Shown: piece by piece, positions 9,585-18,253 of the stretch
Numbering within the stretch: the first letter of the stretch is position 1
Layout of the letters: the number at the start of each line of letters is the position of its first letter
From: JAFASC01 sp034669505
GTDB lineage: Bacteria; Pseudomonadota; Alphaproteobacteria; Rhizobiales; Beijerinckiaceae
Length of the DNA: 64,000 bases
Direction of reading: 5' to 3'
Assembly (NCBI GenBank): GCA_034669505.1
Contig: JAXDNJ010000066.1
Span: forward strand, 31,061 to 95,060
Made by a program: the position numbers and the translations under genes
The notes under the pieces: model-generated
The model's database searches: none
What the model saw: only the letters and a program-made list of their open reading frames with translations
Told to the model about the DNA's origin: nothing

Positions 9585-9820
9585 AAGAATTCTCCTCAAA
9601 TCAAATTGGAACGATCATCGGCCACTGCTGGCTCGACTGCACGGCCTCTGCGAGTCGGCCGGCCTGTCTCGCCGGCAGCTTCCCGCAAAATCATGCAGCG
9701 AGCGGCAGTATCCAAAGCCACAAGTTGCATGTCAACAGCAAGTCGCCCGAGGGGCGGCGGTTGGGTGGCCCGGCGGCTCAGGGTAGGATCAGTTCATCGC
9801 GCCATAGGCCGGGAGGCCAG

Positions 9821-10534
9821 GTGAAGCATGATCGCTCTCGGTCGACTGATATCGACCTCGCATCCCTGCGGTCGATCCTTCCGCCGCACGTTGCCGTCGC
9901 GGAGGCGGCCGGTGCGCCGCCCGCGGAATCCCTGCTGCCGGAGGAGGCAGCCTGTCTCGGCCGCGTCGCTAAGGTCCGGCTCGACGATTTCTCGCGCGGC
10001 AGAAGCTGCGCGCGCGCCGCGCTGAAGCAGCTCGGATTGCGTCCGGTTGCCATCCTGCGAGGCGCCGATCGCGAGCCCCTGTGGCCGCCGGGCATCGTCG
10101 GCAGCATCACGCATTGCCGCGGATACGCAGCGGCTGCAGTGGCGCGGCGGGAGCGGATCGCCACGATCGGCATTGATGCCGAGCCGCACGAAAAGCTTCC
10201 GGAGGGCGTGCTCGCGATGGTCGCGCTGCCGAGCGAGGCCGCCTGGATCGCGGCGAACCCGGATACGCGCATGTGCTTCGACCGCCTGTTATTCAGCATC
10301 AAGGAATGCGTCTACAAGGCGTGGTTTCCGCTGACCGGCAGATGGCTTGGTTTCGAGGACGTCTGCGTCACGTTCGAGCCGGAGAGCGAAAGCTTCGAGG
10401 CGCGTTTCGTCGTTGCCGGACCGCTCATCGATGGGATTGCTGTGCCGGCATTCCGTGGCCGCTATCGCGCCGATGCGGCAAGGCTCCTGTGCGCGATTGC
10501 CGTCGAGAATGACGCCGCAGGCTCTATCGCCTGA
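9821..10534 (+). CDS. 4'-phosphopantetheinyl transferase, EntD/Sfp type
   Basis: Transfers the phosphopantetheine arm of CoA to carrier proteins of nonribosomal peptide or polyketide systems. 237 residues from a GTG start at 9821, preceded by GGGAGG; the longer frame to 9725 has no ribosome site. Family motifs are in order: GSITHC near residues 94-99, the Mg-binding IGIDAEP near 116-122 and FSIKECVYKAW near 158-168 with Glu and Lys in place. No carrier-protein synthase lies nearby, so its target is elsewhere in the genome. Confidence 0.88.
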   Translation: MKHDRSRSTDIDLASLRSILPPHVAVAEAAGAPPAESLLPEEAACLGRVAKVRLDDFSRGRSCARAALKQLGLRPVAILRGADREPLWPPGIVGSITHCRGYAAAAVARRERIATIGIDAEPHEKLPEGVLAMVALPSEAAWIAANPDTRMCFDRLLFSIKECVYKAWFPLTGRWLGFEDVCVTFEPESESFEARFVVAGPLIDGIAVPAFRGRYRADAARLLCAIAVENDAAGSIA

Positions 10535-10751
10535 ACATGCCGCGGCGCGCAATGTACGGCGTTCTAGGTGCAAGGAGCAGGCGCAATGGCGGTTCAGGTG
10601 GCGAGCCGTAATGAACGCTCAGGTTAATGAGCTGATTTAACACGTGTTTAGCCCACTCTCGAGCGGAACCTTTTTGGGCCGTTCGACTTTATTCGCTCGG
10701 CGGCACGAGAATCGAGGAGCACACGCCGCCATTGTTCTAAGGGAGAGAGCA

Positions 10752-11066
10752 ATGCCTGGTATTAGTGGCGTGGAGACCTTCGTCGGTCTGCTTGAGTCGA
10801 TCACAAGCGATGGCCAGCTAAAAACCCTGGCCCGCGAGGTGCAACGAAGATGCAATCGGCTCCAAGCCGAGAGGGCTGCCGTTTTCCGCCAAGGCGACGT
10901 GGTTTCGTGGGTAAGTCGCGGAAGAGCGACTCAGGGCATCGTGCAACGAGTTCAAGGCAGCAAAGTCCTGGTAAAGCTGGACCACGGGTTCGTGGCGCGA
11001 GTCAGTCCAGGCGATCTCCGCAACAAGTCCAGGCCTCGTCAACTCCTGTCAGAATTGACGGGGTAA
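10752..11066 (+). CDS. Small hypothetical protein with an SH3-like barrel pattern
   Basis: 104 residues from the ATG at 10752, preceded by AGGGAGAGA. The N-terminal half is helical (GVETFVGLLESITSDGQL). The C-terminal half reads GDVVSWVSRGRATQGIVQR followed by KVLVKLDHGFVARVSP, an alternating strand pattern typical of small KOW/SH3-like barrels. An extension to 10644 lacks a ribosome site. Function unknown. It is the last open frame before the tRNA cluster. Confidence 0.6.
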   Translation: MPGISGVETFVGLLESITSDGQLKTLAREVQRRCNRLQAERAAVFRQGDVVSWVSRGRATQGIVQRVQGSKVLVKLDHGFVARVSPGDLRNKSRPRQLLSELTG

Positions 11067-11105
11067 ATGGCGTTAGGCGGCCTCAAGCGGCGTAAAACAA
11101 GTATT

Positions 11106-11179
11106 TGGAGCGGGCGAAGGGAATCGAACCCTCGTATAAAGCTTGGGAAGCTTTCGTTCTACCATTGAACTACGCCCGC
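11106..11179 (-). tRNA. tRNA-Gly (anticodon CCC)
   Basis: 74 nt including an encoded CCA. The acceptor stem GCGGGCG pairs with CGCCCGC. The anticodon loop TTCCCAA gives anticodon CCC, and the T-arm has GGTTCGATTCC. It is the glycine isoacceptor for GGG. Confidence 0.95.
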
Positions 11180-11205
11180 GCCGGCGTTTGAGCGGCTGAG
11201 GCAGA

Positions 11206-11282
11206 TGGTCGGAGTGATAGGATTCGAACCTACGACCCCCTCGTCCCGAACGAGGTGCGCTACCAGACTGCGCTACACTCCG
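11206..11282 (-). tRNA. tRNA-Pro (anticodon CGG)
   Basis: 77 nt with encoded CCA. The acceptor CGGAGTG pairs with CACTCCG. The loop TTCGGGA gives anticodon CGG, with the T-loop GGTTCGAATCC. It reads the CCG codon. The first base pair is C-G, as usual for bacterial tRNA-Pro. Confidence 0.95.
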
Positions 11283-11416
11283 ACATGATGTCTGCGTTGC
11301 CGCCGAGGCGGCTTATAGCGGGCAGATCGAAGCTCAGCAAGGCCGCGGAGGCGTGCGCCGCTAGGGCGATAATCATTGACCTCAGCCGGAGGCAGACGTA
11401 AGAGGCCACGACGACC

Positions 11417-11492
11417 GGGGCTGTAGCTCAGTTGGGAGAGCGCTGCAATCGCACTGCAGAGGTCGTGAGTTCGAATCTCATCAGCTCCACCA
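11417..11492 (+). tRNA. tRNA-Ala (anticodon CGC)
   Basis: 76 nt with encoded CCA. The acceptor GGGGCTG pairs with CAGCTCC (one G-T pair). The anticodon stem CTGCA/TGCAG encloses loop ATCGCAC, giving anticodon CGC. It reads GCG. It is divergent from the Gly and Pro tRNA genes. Confidence 0.95.
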
Positions 11493-11513
11493 GTCGTGAA
11501 ACGAGGCGCCCTG

Positions 11514-12833
11514 CTACAGCGCCACGTCCCGAGTCTCGCGCGCACACAGCGTCGCGATCAGCGTGATCGACGCGAGCATTATCAACAGCAGCGAGACGCC
11601 GGCGGTGCCGCCGAACGAACTCGAGAGCGACGTCGCCAGGATGGGCGAGAGACCGCCGCCGATGGCCGCCGCCACCTGGAAGCCGAGCGAAGCGCCGGTA
11701 TACCGCACCTTCGTACCGAAGAGCTCGGGCAGATACGTCGAGAGCAGCCCGAACATCATGCCGTGGCCGAAGCTCAGCGCCACCGCCACCGTTGCGCCGA
11801 TGACGAACGCATTTTTCGTGTCGATCAGCCAGAACAGCGGGAAGGCAAACAGAATCGTGAAGATCGCACCGGCGAAATAAAGCGCGCGGCGGCCGACGAT
11901 GTCGCTCAGATAGCCGAAGAGCGGGATGGTGAAGACCTCGATCAGCGAGCCGATGATGATGGCGTTGAGCAGTGTGCTTTTCGGCAGGCCGAGCTGCGTC
12001 GTCGCATAGACGACCGCGAAGACGGTCACGATGTAGACCCACGACACTTCCGAGATTTTCAGCCCGATCGCGAGCAGGAACGTCTTCTTTTGGCGCAAGA
12101 CCACATCGAGGAAGGGCGCCTTGGCGATGTCGCCGCGCTGCTTCATCGCGGTGAACAGCGGCGTCTCCGGTACGCGCGTGCGCACGTAGAGGCCGACGCC
12201 GAGCAGGACGACGCTGAACAGGAAGGGCAGGCGCCAGCCCCACGTCATGAGGTCGGCCTGCGGCAACAGGGCGGCGAGCGCAAACGCACTGGTCGAGGCG
12301 GCGACGCCGAGCGGAAACCCGACCTGGACGAGGCTGCCATAGAAGCCGCGGCGGTTGGCAGGCGCGTGTTCGAGCACCATCAATGATGCGCCGCCCCACT
12401 CGCCGCCAAGGCCGATGCCTTGGAGGATGCGCAACACGATGAGCAGGATCGGCGCGAAGACGCCGATCTGGTTGTAGGTCGGCATGAGGCCGATCGCGAA
12501 CGTGCCGAGCGCGGTGATGATCATCGTGAGGATGAGCATCTTTTTGCGGCCGATGCGATCGCCGTAATGGCCGAATATCCACGCGCCGATCGGGCGCGCA
12601 AAGAAGCCCGCGGCATACGTGCCCAGCGCCGCGATGGTGCCGGTCACGGGATCGAATTTCGGGAAAAACAGCGTGTTGAAGACGAGCGCGGCGGCGGTGC
12701 CGTAGATCAGAAAATCATACCATTCGATGATCGTCCCGATTGTCCCGGCGAAGACGACCGAGCCCATCGCCTGGTTGCGCGGCGGAACGAAAGCGCCGGG
12801 CGGAAGATGCATTGCGTCGCTAGCCGTACTCAT
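11514..12833 (-). CDS. MFS transporter, metabolite:proton symporter (MHS) family
   Basis: 439-residue inner-membrane protein with twelve hydrophobic segments. The signature loop after helix 2 is GHYGDRIGRKKML, and the helix 4-5 region GIGLGGEWGGASLMV is diagnostic of the MHS group (ShiA, KgtP, ProP relatives). An early EWYDF motif also belongs to that group. The start is the ATG at 12833; a longer frame would begin with GTG at 12848. The substrate is likely an organic acid or zwitterion but cannot be named. It ends 21 bases from tRNA-Ala. Confidence 0.9.
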   Translation of the reverse strand: MSTASDAMHLPPGAFVPPRNQAMGSVVFAGTIGTIIEWYDFLIYGTAAALVFNTLFFPKFDPVTGTIAALGTYAAGFFARPIGAWIFGHYGDRIGRKKMLILTMIITALGTFAIGLMPTYNQIGVFAPILLIVLRILQGIGLGGEWGGASLMVLEHAPANRRGFYGSLVQVGFPLGVAASTSAFALAALLPQADLMTWGWRLPFLFSVVLLGVGLYVRTRVPETPLFTAMKQRGDIAKAPFLDVVLRQKKTFLLAIGLKISEVSWVYIVTVFAVVYATTQLGLPKSTLLNAIIIGSLIEVFTIPLFGYLSDIVGRRALYFAGAIFTILFAFPLFWLIDTKNAFVIGATVAVALSFGHGMMFGLLSTYLPELFGTKVRYTGASLGFQVAAAIGGGLSPILATSLSSSFGGTAGVSLLLIMLASITLIATLCARETRDVAL

Positions 12834-12920
12834 GACAACACACTCCACGCATCACTCAGATATCGATGGCGAGCACGTCAGCAAATATTGCGCCAGCCGA
12901 CATGCGTTAACGCGATCAGG

Positions 12921-13790
12921 TTAAAGACGCGCGGAGCTGTGGGCATATTCCCAATACAGCGCGCGCGCGCGGCGGAACATCGGACCGGGCTGCAGCGGGC
13001 GATCGTCGATGCCGATCATCGGCGCCACTTTGGCATAATTGCCGGTCGAGAAAATCTCGTCCGCGCTTTCAAAGTCGCTGTAGGTCAGCGGCTTCTCGAC
13101 AACTTCAACGCCGGCACCGCGTAGCAAGTCAATCACGCGGCGTCGTGTCACACCATCGAGGAAAGTGCCGTTCGGCGCCGGGGTGTAGACGATGCCGTCG
13201 CGCGCGAGAAACGCGTTGGCATTGGCCAATTCCGCGATGTTGCCGTCCATGTCGCGCATCAGGCAATTGCCGAAGCCGCGGCCCTTTGCCTCGATGAGCG
13301 CGCGACCCCCGTTCGGATAAAGACATCCGGCCTTGGCCTCGACCGGCGCCGTTTCGGCGCTCGGCCGTCGATATGGTGAAAGCGTAATGTTGGTGCCCGT
13401 GGGCTGCGGCATCGGCGCTTCATAGAGCGAAAGACACCAATTCGTGGAGCCCGGATCGAACAAGACGCCGCCGCCGAAACCGCTTTCCGCCCAATACATC
13501 GGCCGGATGTAGAGTTCGGCATCTATGGCGAAGCGCTTGCGGCCGTCGGCGACAAGCTCGCGCCATTTCTCGATGGAAACAGCTGCGTTCAAGCCGAAGT
13601 TTTTGGCGGACCGATTGACGCGGGCAAGATGCAGATCGAGGTCGGGCGCCACGCCTTCGAAAGCACGGGCGCCGTCGAACACGCTGGAACAGAGCCAGGC
13701 GCCATGGGTGCGCACCCCCATGATCGGCGTGTTGCCGTGGTGCCAATCGCCCTCGAAAAAGGTCCAGGTCTCGCTTGCCGGCTCAGTCAT
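12921..13790 (-). CDS. Class IV aminotransferase, branched-chain type
   Basis: 289 residues. PLP fold type IV enzyme of the branched-chain or D-amino-acid aminotransferase superfamily. The N-terminal part has GVRTHGAWLCSSVFDGARAFEG and the C-terminal part has the glycine-rich TRRRVIDLLR region and DEIFSTGNYAKVAP. The start MTEPASETW at 13790 is chosen because the 50 residues before it are not family-like and overlap metY upstream DNA. A branched-chain keto-acid role is the default. The substrate is unproven because the FSTGN variant differs from the standard FxTGTA of IlvE. Confidence 0.85.
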   Translation of the reverse strand: MTEPASETWTFFEGDWHHGNTPIMGVRTHGAWLCSSVFDGARAFEGVAPDLDLHLARVNRSAKNFGLNAAVSIEKWRELVADGRKRFAIDAELYIRPMYWAESGFGGGVLFDPGSTNWCLSLYEAPMPQPTGTNITLSPYRRPSAETAPVEAKAGCLYPNGGRALIEAKGRGFGNCLMRDMDGNIAELANANAFLARDGIVYTPAPNGTFLDGVTRRRVIDLLRGAGVEVVEKPLTYSDFESADEIFSTGNYAKVAPMIGIDDRPLQPGPMFRRARALYWEYAHSSARL

Positions 13791-13938
13791 AAGCGCCTCT
13801 TGTGCAGCATGTATACCGCTCAATCCCGTTCCGAACTGGGACGAGAAGCCGCTCCTCGCGCGGATTTTACCGGCGCGTCCCGGAATGAAGCAGGCCCCGG
13901 CGGCGTAATGTTTGCAGGCGAGTTCGGTTGTGAGCGTC

Positions 13939-15243
13939 ATGCGTAAAGAGACAATCGCGGTCCACGGCGGGTTCGAGCACGATCCGACGACGCACGCCGT
14001 CGCGGTGCCGATTTACCAGACGGTCGCCTACGCCTTTGACAGCGCCGACCACGGCGCCGCGTTGTTCAACCTTGAAGCCGACGGCTTCCGCTACAGCCGG
14101 ATCAGCAATCCGACGGTCGACGTGCTCGAACGGCGCATCGCTGAACTCGAAGGCGCGCACGCGGCGCTCGCGGTCAGCACGGGACAGGCGGCGCTCTACT
14201 ACGCCATCGCGACGCTCGCCGATTGCGGCGGCAACATCGTCTCGGTGCCGCAGCTCTATGGCACGACGCACACGCTTTTCGCGCATATCCTGCCCAAACA
14301 AGGGATTGCGTGCCGCTTCGCCGCGAGTGATCGCGCCGAGGACGTCGCGCGGCTCGTCGACGAAAATACCCGCGCGGTGTTCTGCGAGTCGATCGGCAAC
14401 CCCGCGGGAAATATCTGCGATATCGAGCGACTGGCGGAGGTCGCGCATGCGCATGGCGTGCCGCTCGTCGTCGACAATACGGTTGCGACGCCGATTCTGC
14501 TGCGCCCGATCGAGTTCGGCGCCGATATCGTCGTGCATTCCTTGACGAAATTCATGGGCGGCCACGGCACGACGCTCGGCGGCGCGCTCGTCGATTCCGG
14601 CAAGTTTCCGTGGCGCGAGCACGCTCGGCGCTTTCCCATGTTTTGCGAGCCGGACGCTTCGTATCATGGGCTCGTCTATGCCGACCATTTCGGCCCGGCG
14701 GCTTTCGTCGCGCGGGCGCGCAGCGTCTATCAGCGTACCACGGGCGCCGTCTTGTCGCCGCTCAGCGCGTTCCTGCTTCTGCAGGGCATCGAGACCGTGG
14801 CGCTGCGGGTCGAGCGGCATGTCGAGAATGCGCGAAGCGTTGCGGAATTCCTGCGCAACGATTCGCGCGTGACCTGGGTGAATTATGCCGGCTTCGAGGA
14901 CAGCCCTCACTATCCTATGGTGAGAAAATATCTCGGCGGCCGCGCCTCCTCGCTTCTCACCTTCGGCATCAAGGGCGGGTTTGCCGCGGGATGCGCATTC
15001 TATGACGCGCTGAAGCTGATTAAGCGGCTCGTCAATATCGGTGATGCGAAGTCGCTCGCCTGTCATCCCGCCTCGACCACGCATCGCCAGATGTCGCCGG
15101 AGGAACAGAACAAGGCGGGCGTCACGCCGGAGATGATCCGGCTCTCGATCGGCATCGAGCATGTCAGCGACATCATCGCCGATCTCGATCAGGCGCTTGC
15201 CGCGGCGCGTCCGGACGCGACCGCGGTGCGAGCGGCGGAATGA
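13939..15243 (+). CDS. metY: O-acetylhomoserine aminocarboxypropyltransferase (sulfhydrylase)
   Basis: 434 residues, Cys/Met-metabolism PLP family. The PLP lysine is Lys204 in HSLTKFMGGHGT. The cofactor-binding segment is YSRISNPT near residue 53. The length and the long insertion after the lysine fit MetY rather than MetB or MetZ. It incorporates sulfide directly into an activated homoserine to give homocysteine. Its stop overlaps the start of the metA-like gene (ATGA at 15240-15243), so the acyl donor enzyme and the sulfhydrylase are translationally coupled. O-succinylhomoserine use is possible given the neighbour. Confidence 0.92.
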   Translation: MRKETIAVHGGFEHDPTTHAVAVPIYQTVAYAFDSADHGAALFNLEADGFRYSRISNPTVDVLERRIAELEGAHAALAVSTGQAALYYAIATLADCGGNIVSVPQLYGTTHTLFAHILPKQGIACRFAASDRAEDVARLVDENTRAVFCESIGNPAGNICDIERLAEVAHAHGVPLVVDNTVATPILLRPIEFGADIVVHSLTKFMGGHGTTLGGALVDSGKFPWREHARRFPMFCEPDASYHGLVYADHFGPAAFVARARSVYQRTTGAVLSPLSAFLLLQGIETVALRVERHVENARSVAEFLRNDSRVTWVNYAGFEDSPHYPMVRKYLGGRASSLLTFGIKGGFAAGCAFYDALKLIKRLVNIGDAKSLACHPASTTHRQMSPEEQNKAGVTPEMIRLSIGIEHVSDIIADLDQALAAARPDATAVRAAE

Positions 15244-16214
15244 ACGCCATGCCCCGCGCCATATCGCCCGCAAACACGCCGATCAAGATCGGGCTCGTCA
15301 ACAACATGGGGGATGCCGCGCTTTTGGCCACCGAGCGGCAGTTCACGCGGCTGATCGAACCTGCGGCGCATGAGATCGACGTGCATGTCCGGCTGTTCTA
15401 CTTGCCGGAGATCGCGCGCGGCGATGCGGCGCAGACCCACTTACAGGGCGGTTATGAGCCGATCGAAGCCTTGCCGCATGCGGGCCTCGATGCGCTGATC
15501 GTCACCGGCTGTGAGCCTGTCCAACCGAACCTCATGGATGAGCCTTATTGGCCGAGCCTCGTGCGCTTGATCGATTGGGCAAAGGACAACACGATATCGA
15601 CGATCTGGTCCTGTCTTGCCGCACATGCGGCGGTGCTGCACCTCGATGGCATCGAACGCCAGCGGCTGCCGCGCAAACTCGCAGGCGTTTGTGAGTTCGA
15701 TCGCGTCTCTGACCACCCGCTGCTGCGCGGCGTCAAGGAGCCGGTCCACGTTCCGCACTCCCGGCTGAACGGGCTTTCGTCAAGCGACCTCGCGCGACGC
15801 GGCTATGAACTGCTGACGCAGTCCGCCGATTCAGATGTCGATGCCTTCGTCAAGCAGTACAAAAGCCTCTTCGTTTTTCTTCAAGGTCATCCCGAATACG
15901 AGCCCGACAGCCTCTATCGCGAATATCGCCGCGACATGACGCGCTTCCTCAATGGCCAGCAGGACACCTGTCCGGCATTGCCGGACAATTATTTCGACCG
16001 GAAAACAAATCTGCTCTTCAGTGCCTTCGGAAAAGCGGCGCGGGCGGAAAGAACGCCGGCGCTCGTACGACACTTCCCGGCACTGGAAAAGGTTCGGCTT
16101 AGCCGCGCCGACTGGGCAGCATCTTCAAGTCGCCTGTTTTCCAATTGGATCTTCCACATCGCCGAAGCGAAGGCGCGGCAGGCGCATCTTGCGCATGAAC
16201 ATGTGATCGTCTGA
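15240..16214 (+). CDS. MetA-like homoserine O-acyltransferase
   Basis: 324 residues of the MetA (homoserine O-succinyltransferase/acetyltransferase) glutamine-amidotransferase-like fold. The acyl-accepting cysteine is Cys125 in STIWSCLAAHAAVLHLDGI, and the catalytic His217 and Glu219 are in GHPEYEPDSLYREYRRDM. The usual segment after the cysteine is WGAQ in MetA; here it is LAAH, so this is a divergent subgroup. Whether it uses acetyl- or succinyl-CoA cannot be read from sequence. A second ATG at 15249 is also possible. Coupled to metY. Confidence 0.85.
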   Translation: MNAMPRAISPANTPIKIGLVNNMGDAALLATERQFTRLIEPAAHEIDVHVRLFYLPEIARGDAAQTHLQGGYEPIEALPHAGLDALIVTGCEPVQPNLMDEPYWPSLVRLIDWAKDNTISTIWSCLAAHAAVLHLDGIERQRLPRKLAGVCEFDRVSDHPLLRGVKEPVHVPHSRLNGLSSSDLARRGYELLTQSADSDVDAFVKQYKSLFVFLQGHPEYEPDSLYREYRRDMTRFLNGQQDTCPALPDNYFDRKTNLLFSAFGKAARAERTPALVRHFPALEKVRLSRADWAASSSRLFSNWIFHIAEAKARQAHLAHEHVIV

Positions 16215-16281
16215 GGCTTGCTGGTCGAGCGGACTCCTTTGCCCTAATATATCGGCAGAGCGGCGGGCGAGCGCGCGAGAC

Positions 16282-16953
16282 ATGAGTGATCACCTGGAAA
16301 ACGCGCCAGACGCAGCACCGACAAAGCTCACGCGCACCAAGGAAAAATGGGCGCGCGAGGGAAAATTCCTGACCGGCCGGCATGCACGGCCGGACTCGGC
16401 GCGGCTGCCGCCCGGCCAGCACATCGTCAAGGATTGGCCGGTGCTCGATCTCGGAATCGTGCCTGATATCACGCGCGAGCGATGGCGCCTCGATGTCAGC
16501 GGCGCCCTTGAGCATCCGGTGTCCTGGAATTGGATGGAGTTCGAGGCGCAGCCGCAAACGCAGGAGGTCTCCGACATCCATTGCGTCACGACGTGGTCCC
16601 GCTACGATAATCAATGGCAGGGGCTAGCGACGCGCGATCTGCTCGCGAAGGTGATGCCGAAGGACGATGCGGCGTTCGTCGTTCTAACCAGCTACGACGG
16701 CTACACGACGAATCTGCCGCTCGAGGATTTCGCCGCCGAGGACGCGCTGATCGCGCATAGCTGGCAGGGCGAGCCGCTGACCGGGGAGCATGGCGGTCCG
16801 GCGCGGCTCGTCGTGCCGCATCTCTATTTCTGGAAGAGCGCGAAATGGCTGCAGAAGATCGAGCTGGCGACGCGCGATCATCTCGGCTTCTGGGAAGTGC
16901 GCGGCTATCACGATCGCGGCGATCCGTGGATGGAACAGCGATATTCGGAATAG
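16282..16953 (+). CDS. Sulfite-oxidase-fold molybdopterin protein, cytoplasmic type
   Basis: 223 residues, one SUOX-fold domain without a signal peptide. Cys101 in DIHCVTTWSRYDN is the expected molybdenum ligand. The C-terminal motif PHLYFWKSAKWLQKIEL is typical of the small oxidoreductases annotated as sulfite oxidase-like. The dimerisation domain of true sulfite oxidases is missing. Physiological substrate unknown. It is followed 28 bases later by the exported SoxC-like enzyme, so two Mo-pterin proteins are adjacent. Confidence 0.88.
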   Translation: MSDHLENAPDAAPTKLTRTKEKWAREGKFLTGRHARPDSARLPPGQHIVKDWPVLDLGIVPDITRERWRLDVSGALEHPVSWNWMEFEAQPQTQEVSDIHCVTTWSRYDNQWQGLATRDLLAKVMPKDDAAFVVLTSYDGYTTNLPLEDFAAEDALIAHSWQGEPLTGEHGGPARLVVPHLYFWKSAKWLQKIELATRDHLGFWEVRGYHDRGDPWMEQRYSE

Positions 16954-16981
16954 GTTCACCTCAGTAAAGGCAGACACCGAC

Positions 16982-18253
16982 ATGACAAAACCAGGCCATC
17001 GCTCTTCGAGCCCCTCGCGCAGACGCTTTTTAAGAGGCGCGATTGCGGGTGGAGTCGCAGCAAGCGCTCTCTCCGGCGAAGCGATGGCGGAGGCCGCCAA
17101 GGGCACGGAGAACCTGCCGCCCGACGTCCCCGAGTGGATGAAGACCCCCGGGGATCCGGCCGGCAGTCAGCCCTACGGGACGCCTTCGACATATGAAAAG
17201 AACGTCGTCCGCCACGTCCCGAAAAATGCGGCGCAATACATTTCTGCCGCAAGCCGCACGCCGCTGCAGGATCTCGACGGTATCATCACGCCGAACGGTT
17301 TGTTCTATGAACGACATCACGGCGGCATTCCGAACATCGACCCGGCACAGCATCGATTGGTCCTGCATGGGCTCGTCGACAAGCCGCTGATCTTCACGAT
17401 GGAGGACATCAGGCGGTTCCCCTCGCAAACGCGCATCTACTTCATCGAATGCTCCGGCAATCCCACCTATACGAAGCCATATGGCAAGACGGCGTCCGAT
17501 CTCGTCGGGCTCGTCAGTTGCGCCGAGTGGACCGGCGTCAGCTTGAAACTGGTGCTGCAGGAAGCGGGTTTGCAGCCCGAGGCGAAGTGGGTTGTCGCCG
17601 AAGGCGCCGACGCGGCTGCCATGACGCGCAGCATCCCCATCGAGAAATGTCTCGACGATGCGATGCTGGCCTACAGCCAGAACGGCGAACGCCTGCGCCC
17701 GCAGCAGGGCTATCCCCTGCGCATTCTGCTTCCCGGCTATGAGGGCAATATGAGCGTGAAATGGCTGCGGCGTCTGAAGGTCACGGCAGAGCCGGTCTAT
17801 TCGCGCGAGGAGACGTCGAAATATACGGACTTGATGGCCGACGGCTCGTCGCGCGAATTCACGTTCTACATGGAAGCGAAATCGATCATCACGCGGCCCT
17901 CCGGTGGCCAGCGTCTGAGCGCGCCGGGCTTCCACGAGATCACCGGCATCGCCTGGAGCGGACACGGCAAGGTCATGCGGGTCGACATATCGGTGGATGG
18001 CGGCAAAACCTGGCAGGAAGCCCAATTGCAGGAGCCGATCCTGACGCGCGCACTGACGCGCTTCCGCTTTCCCTGGCATTGGGACGGACAGCCCGTCACG
18101 ATCCAGAGCCGCGCGACTGACGAAACCGGCTACGTGCAGCCGACCCTCGCAGAGCTCGTTGCGATACGCGGCGAGAATTCGTTCTATCACAACAACGCCA
18201 TCTGGCCCTGGCGGATCGCGGGGAATGGCGAGATCACCAATGCGCAAGCGTAA
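16982..18253 (+). CDS. soxC: SoxC-like periplasmic sulfite dehydrogenase, molybdopterin subunit
   Basis: 423 residues. A Tat signal is seen at residues 10-40 (SRRRFLRGAIAGG). Then comes the SUOX molybdopterin domain with the ligand Cys157 in YFIECSGNP, the SoxC-type block LRPQQGYPLRILLPGYEGN, and a C-terminal Mo-co dimerisation domain (VDISVDGGKTW). The start at 16982 gives the Tat signal; the longer open frame overlaps the previous gene. It is predicted to oxidise sulfite or a sulfane intermediate and pass electrons to the overlapping cytochrome c gene. No other sox genes occur in the window. Confidence 0.9.
   Translation: MTKPGHRSSSPSRRRFLRGAIAGGVAASALSGEAMAEAAKGTENLPPDVPEWMKTPGDPAGSQPYGTPSTYEKNVVRHVPKNAAQYISAASRTPLQDLDGIITPNGLFYERHHGGIPNIDPAQHRLVLHGLVDKPLIFTMEDIRRFPSQTRIYFIECSGNPTYTKPYGKTASDLVGLVSCAEWTGVSLKLVLQEAGLQPEAKWVVAEGADAAAMTRSIPIEKCLDDAMLAYSQNGERLRPQQGYPLRILLPGYEGNMSVKWLRRLKVTAEPVYSREETSKYTDLMADGSSREFTFYMEAKSIITRPSGGQRLSAPGFHEITGIAWSGHGKVMRVDISVDGGKTWQEAQLQEPILTRALTRFRFPWHWDGQPVTIQSRATDETGYVQPTLAELVAIRGENSFYHNNAIWPWRIAGNGEITNAQA

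Noticed and set aside
10639..10648. AACACGTGTT palindrome upstream of the SH3-like small gene
   Set aside because: A 10-bp palindrome is expected about once per kilobase by chance and nothing else supports it.
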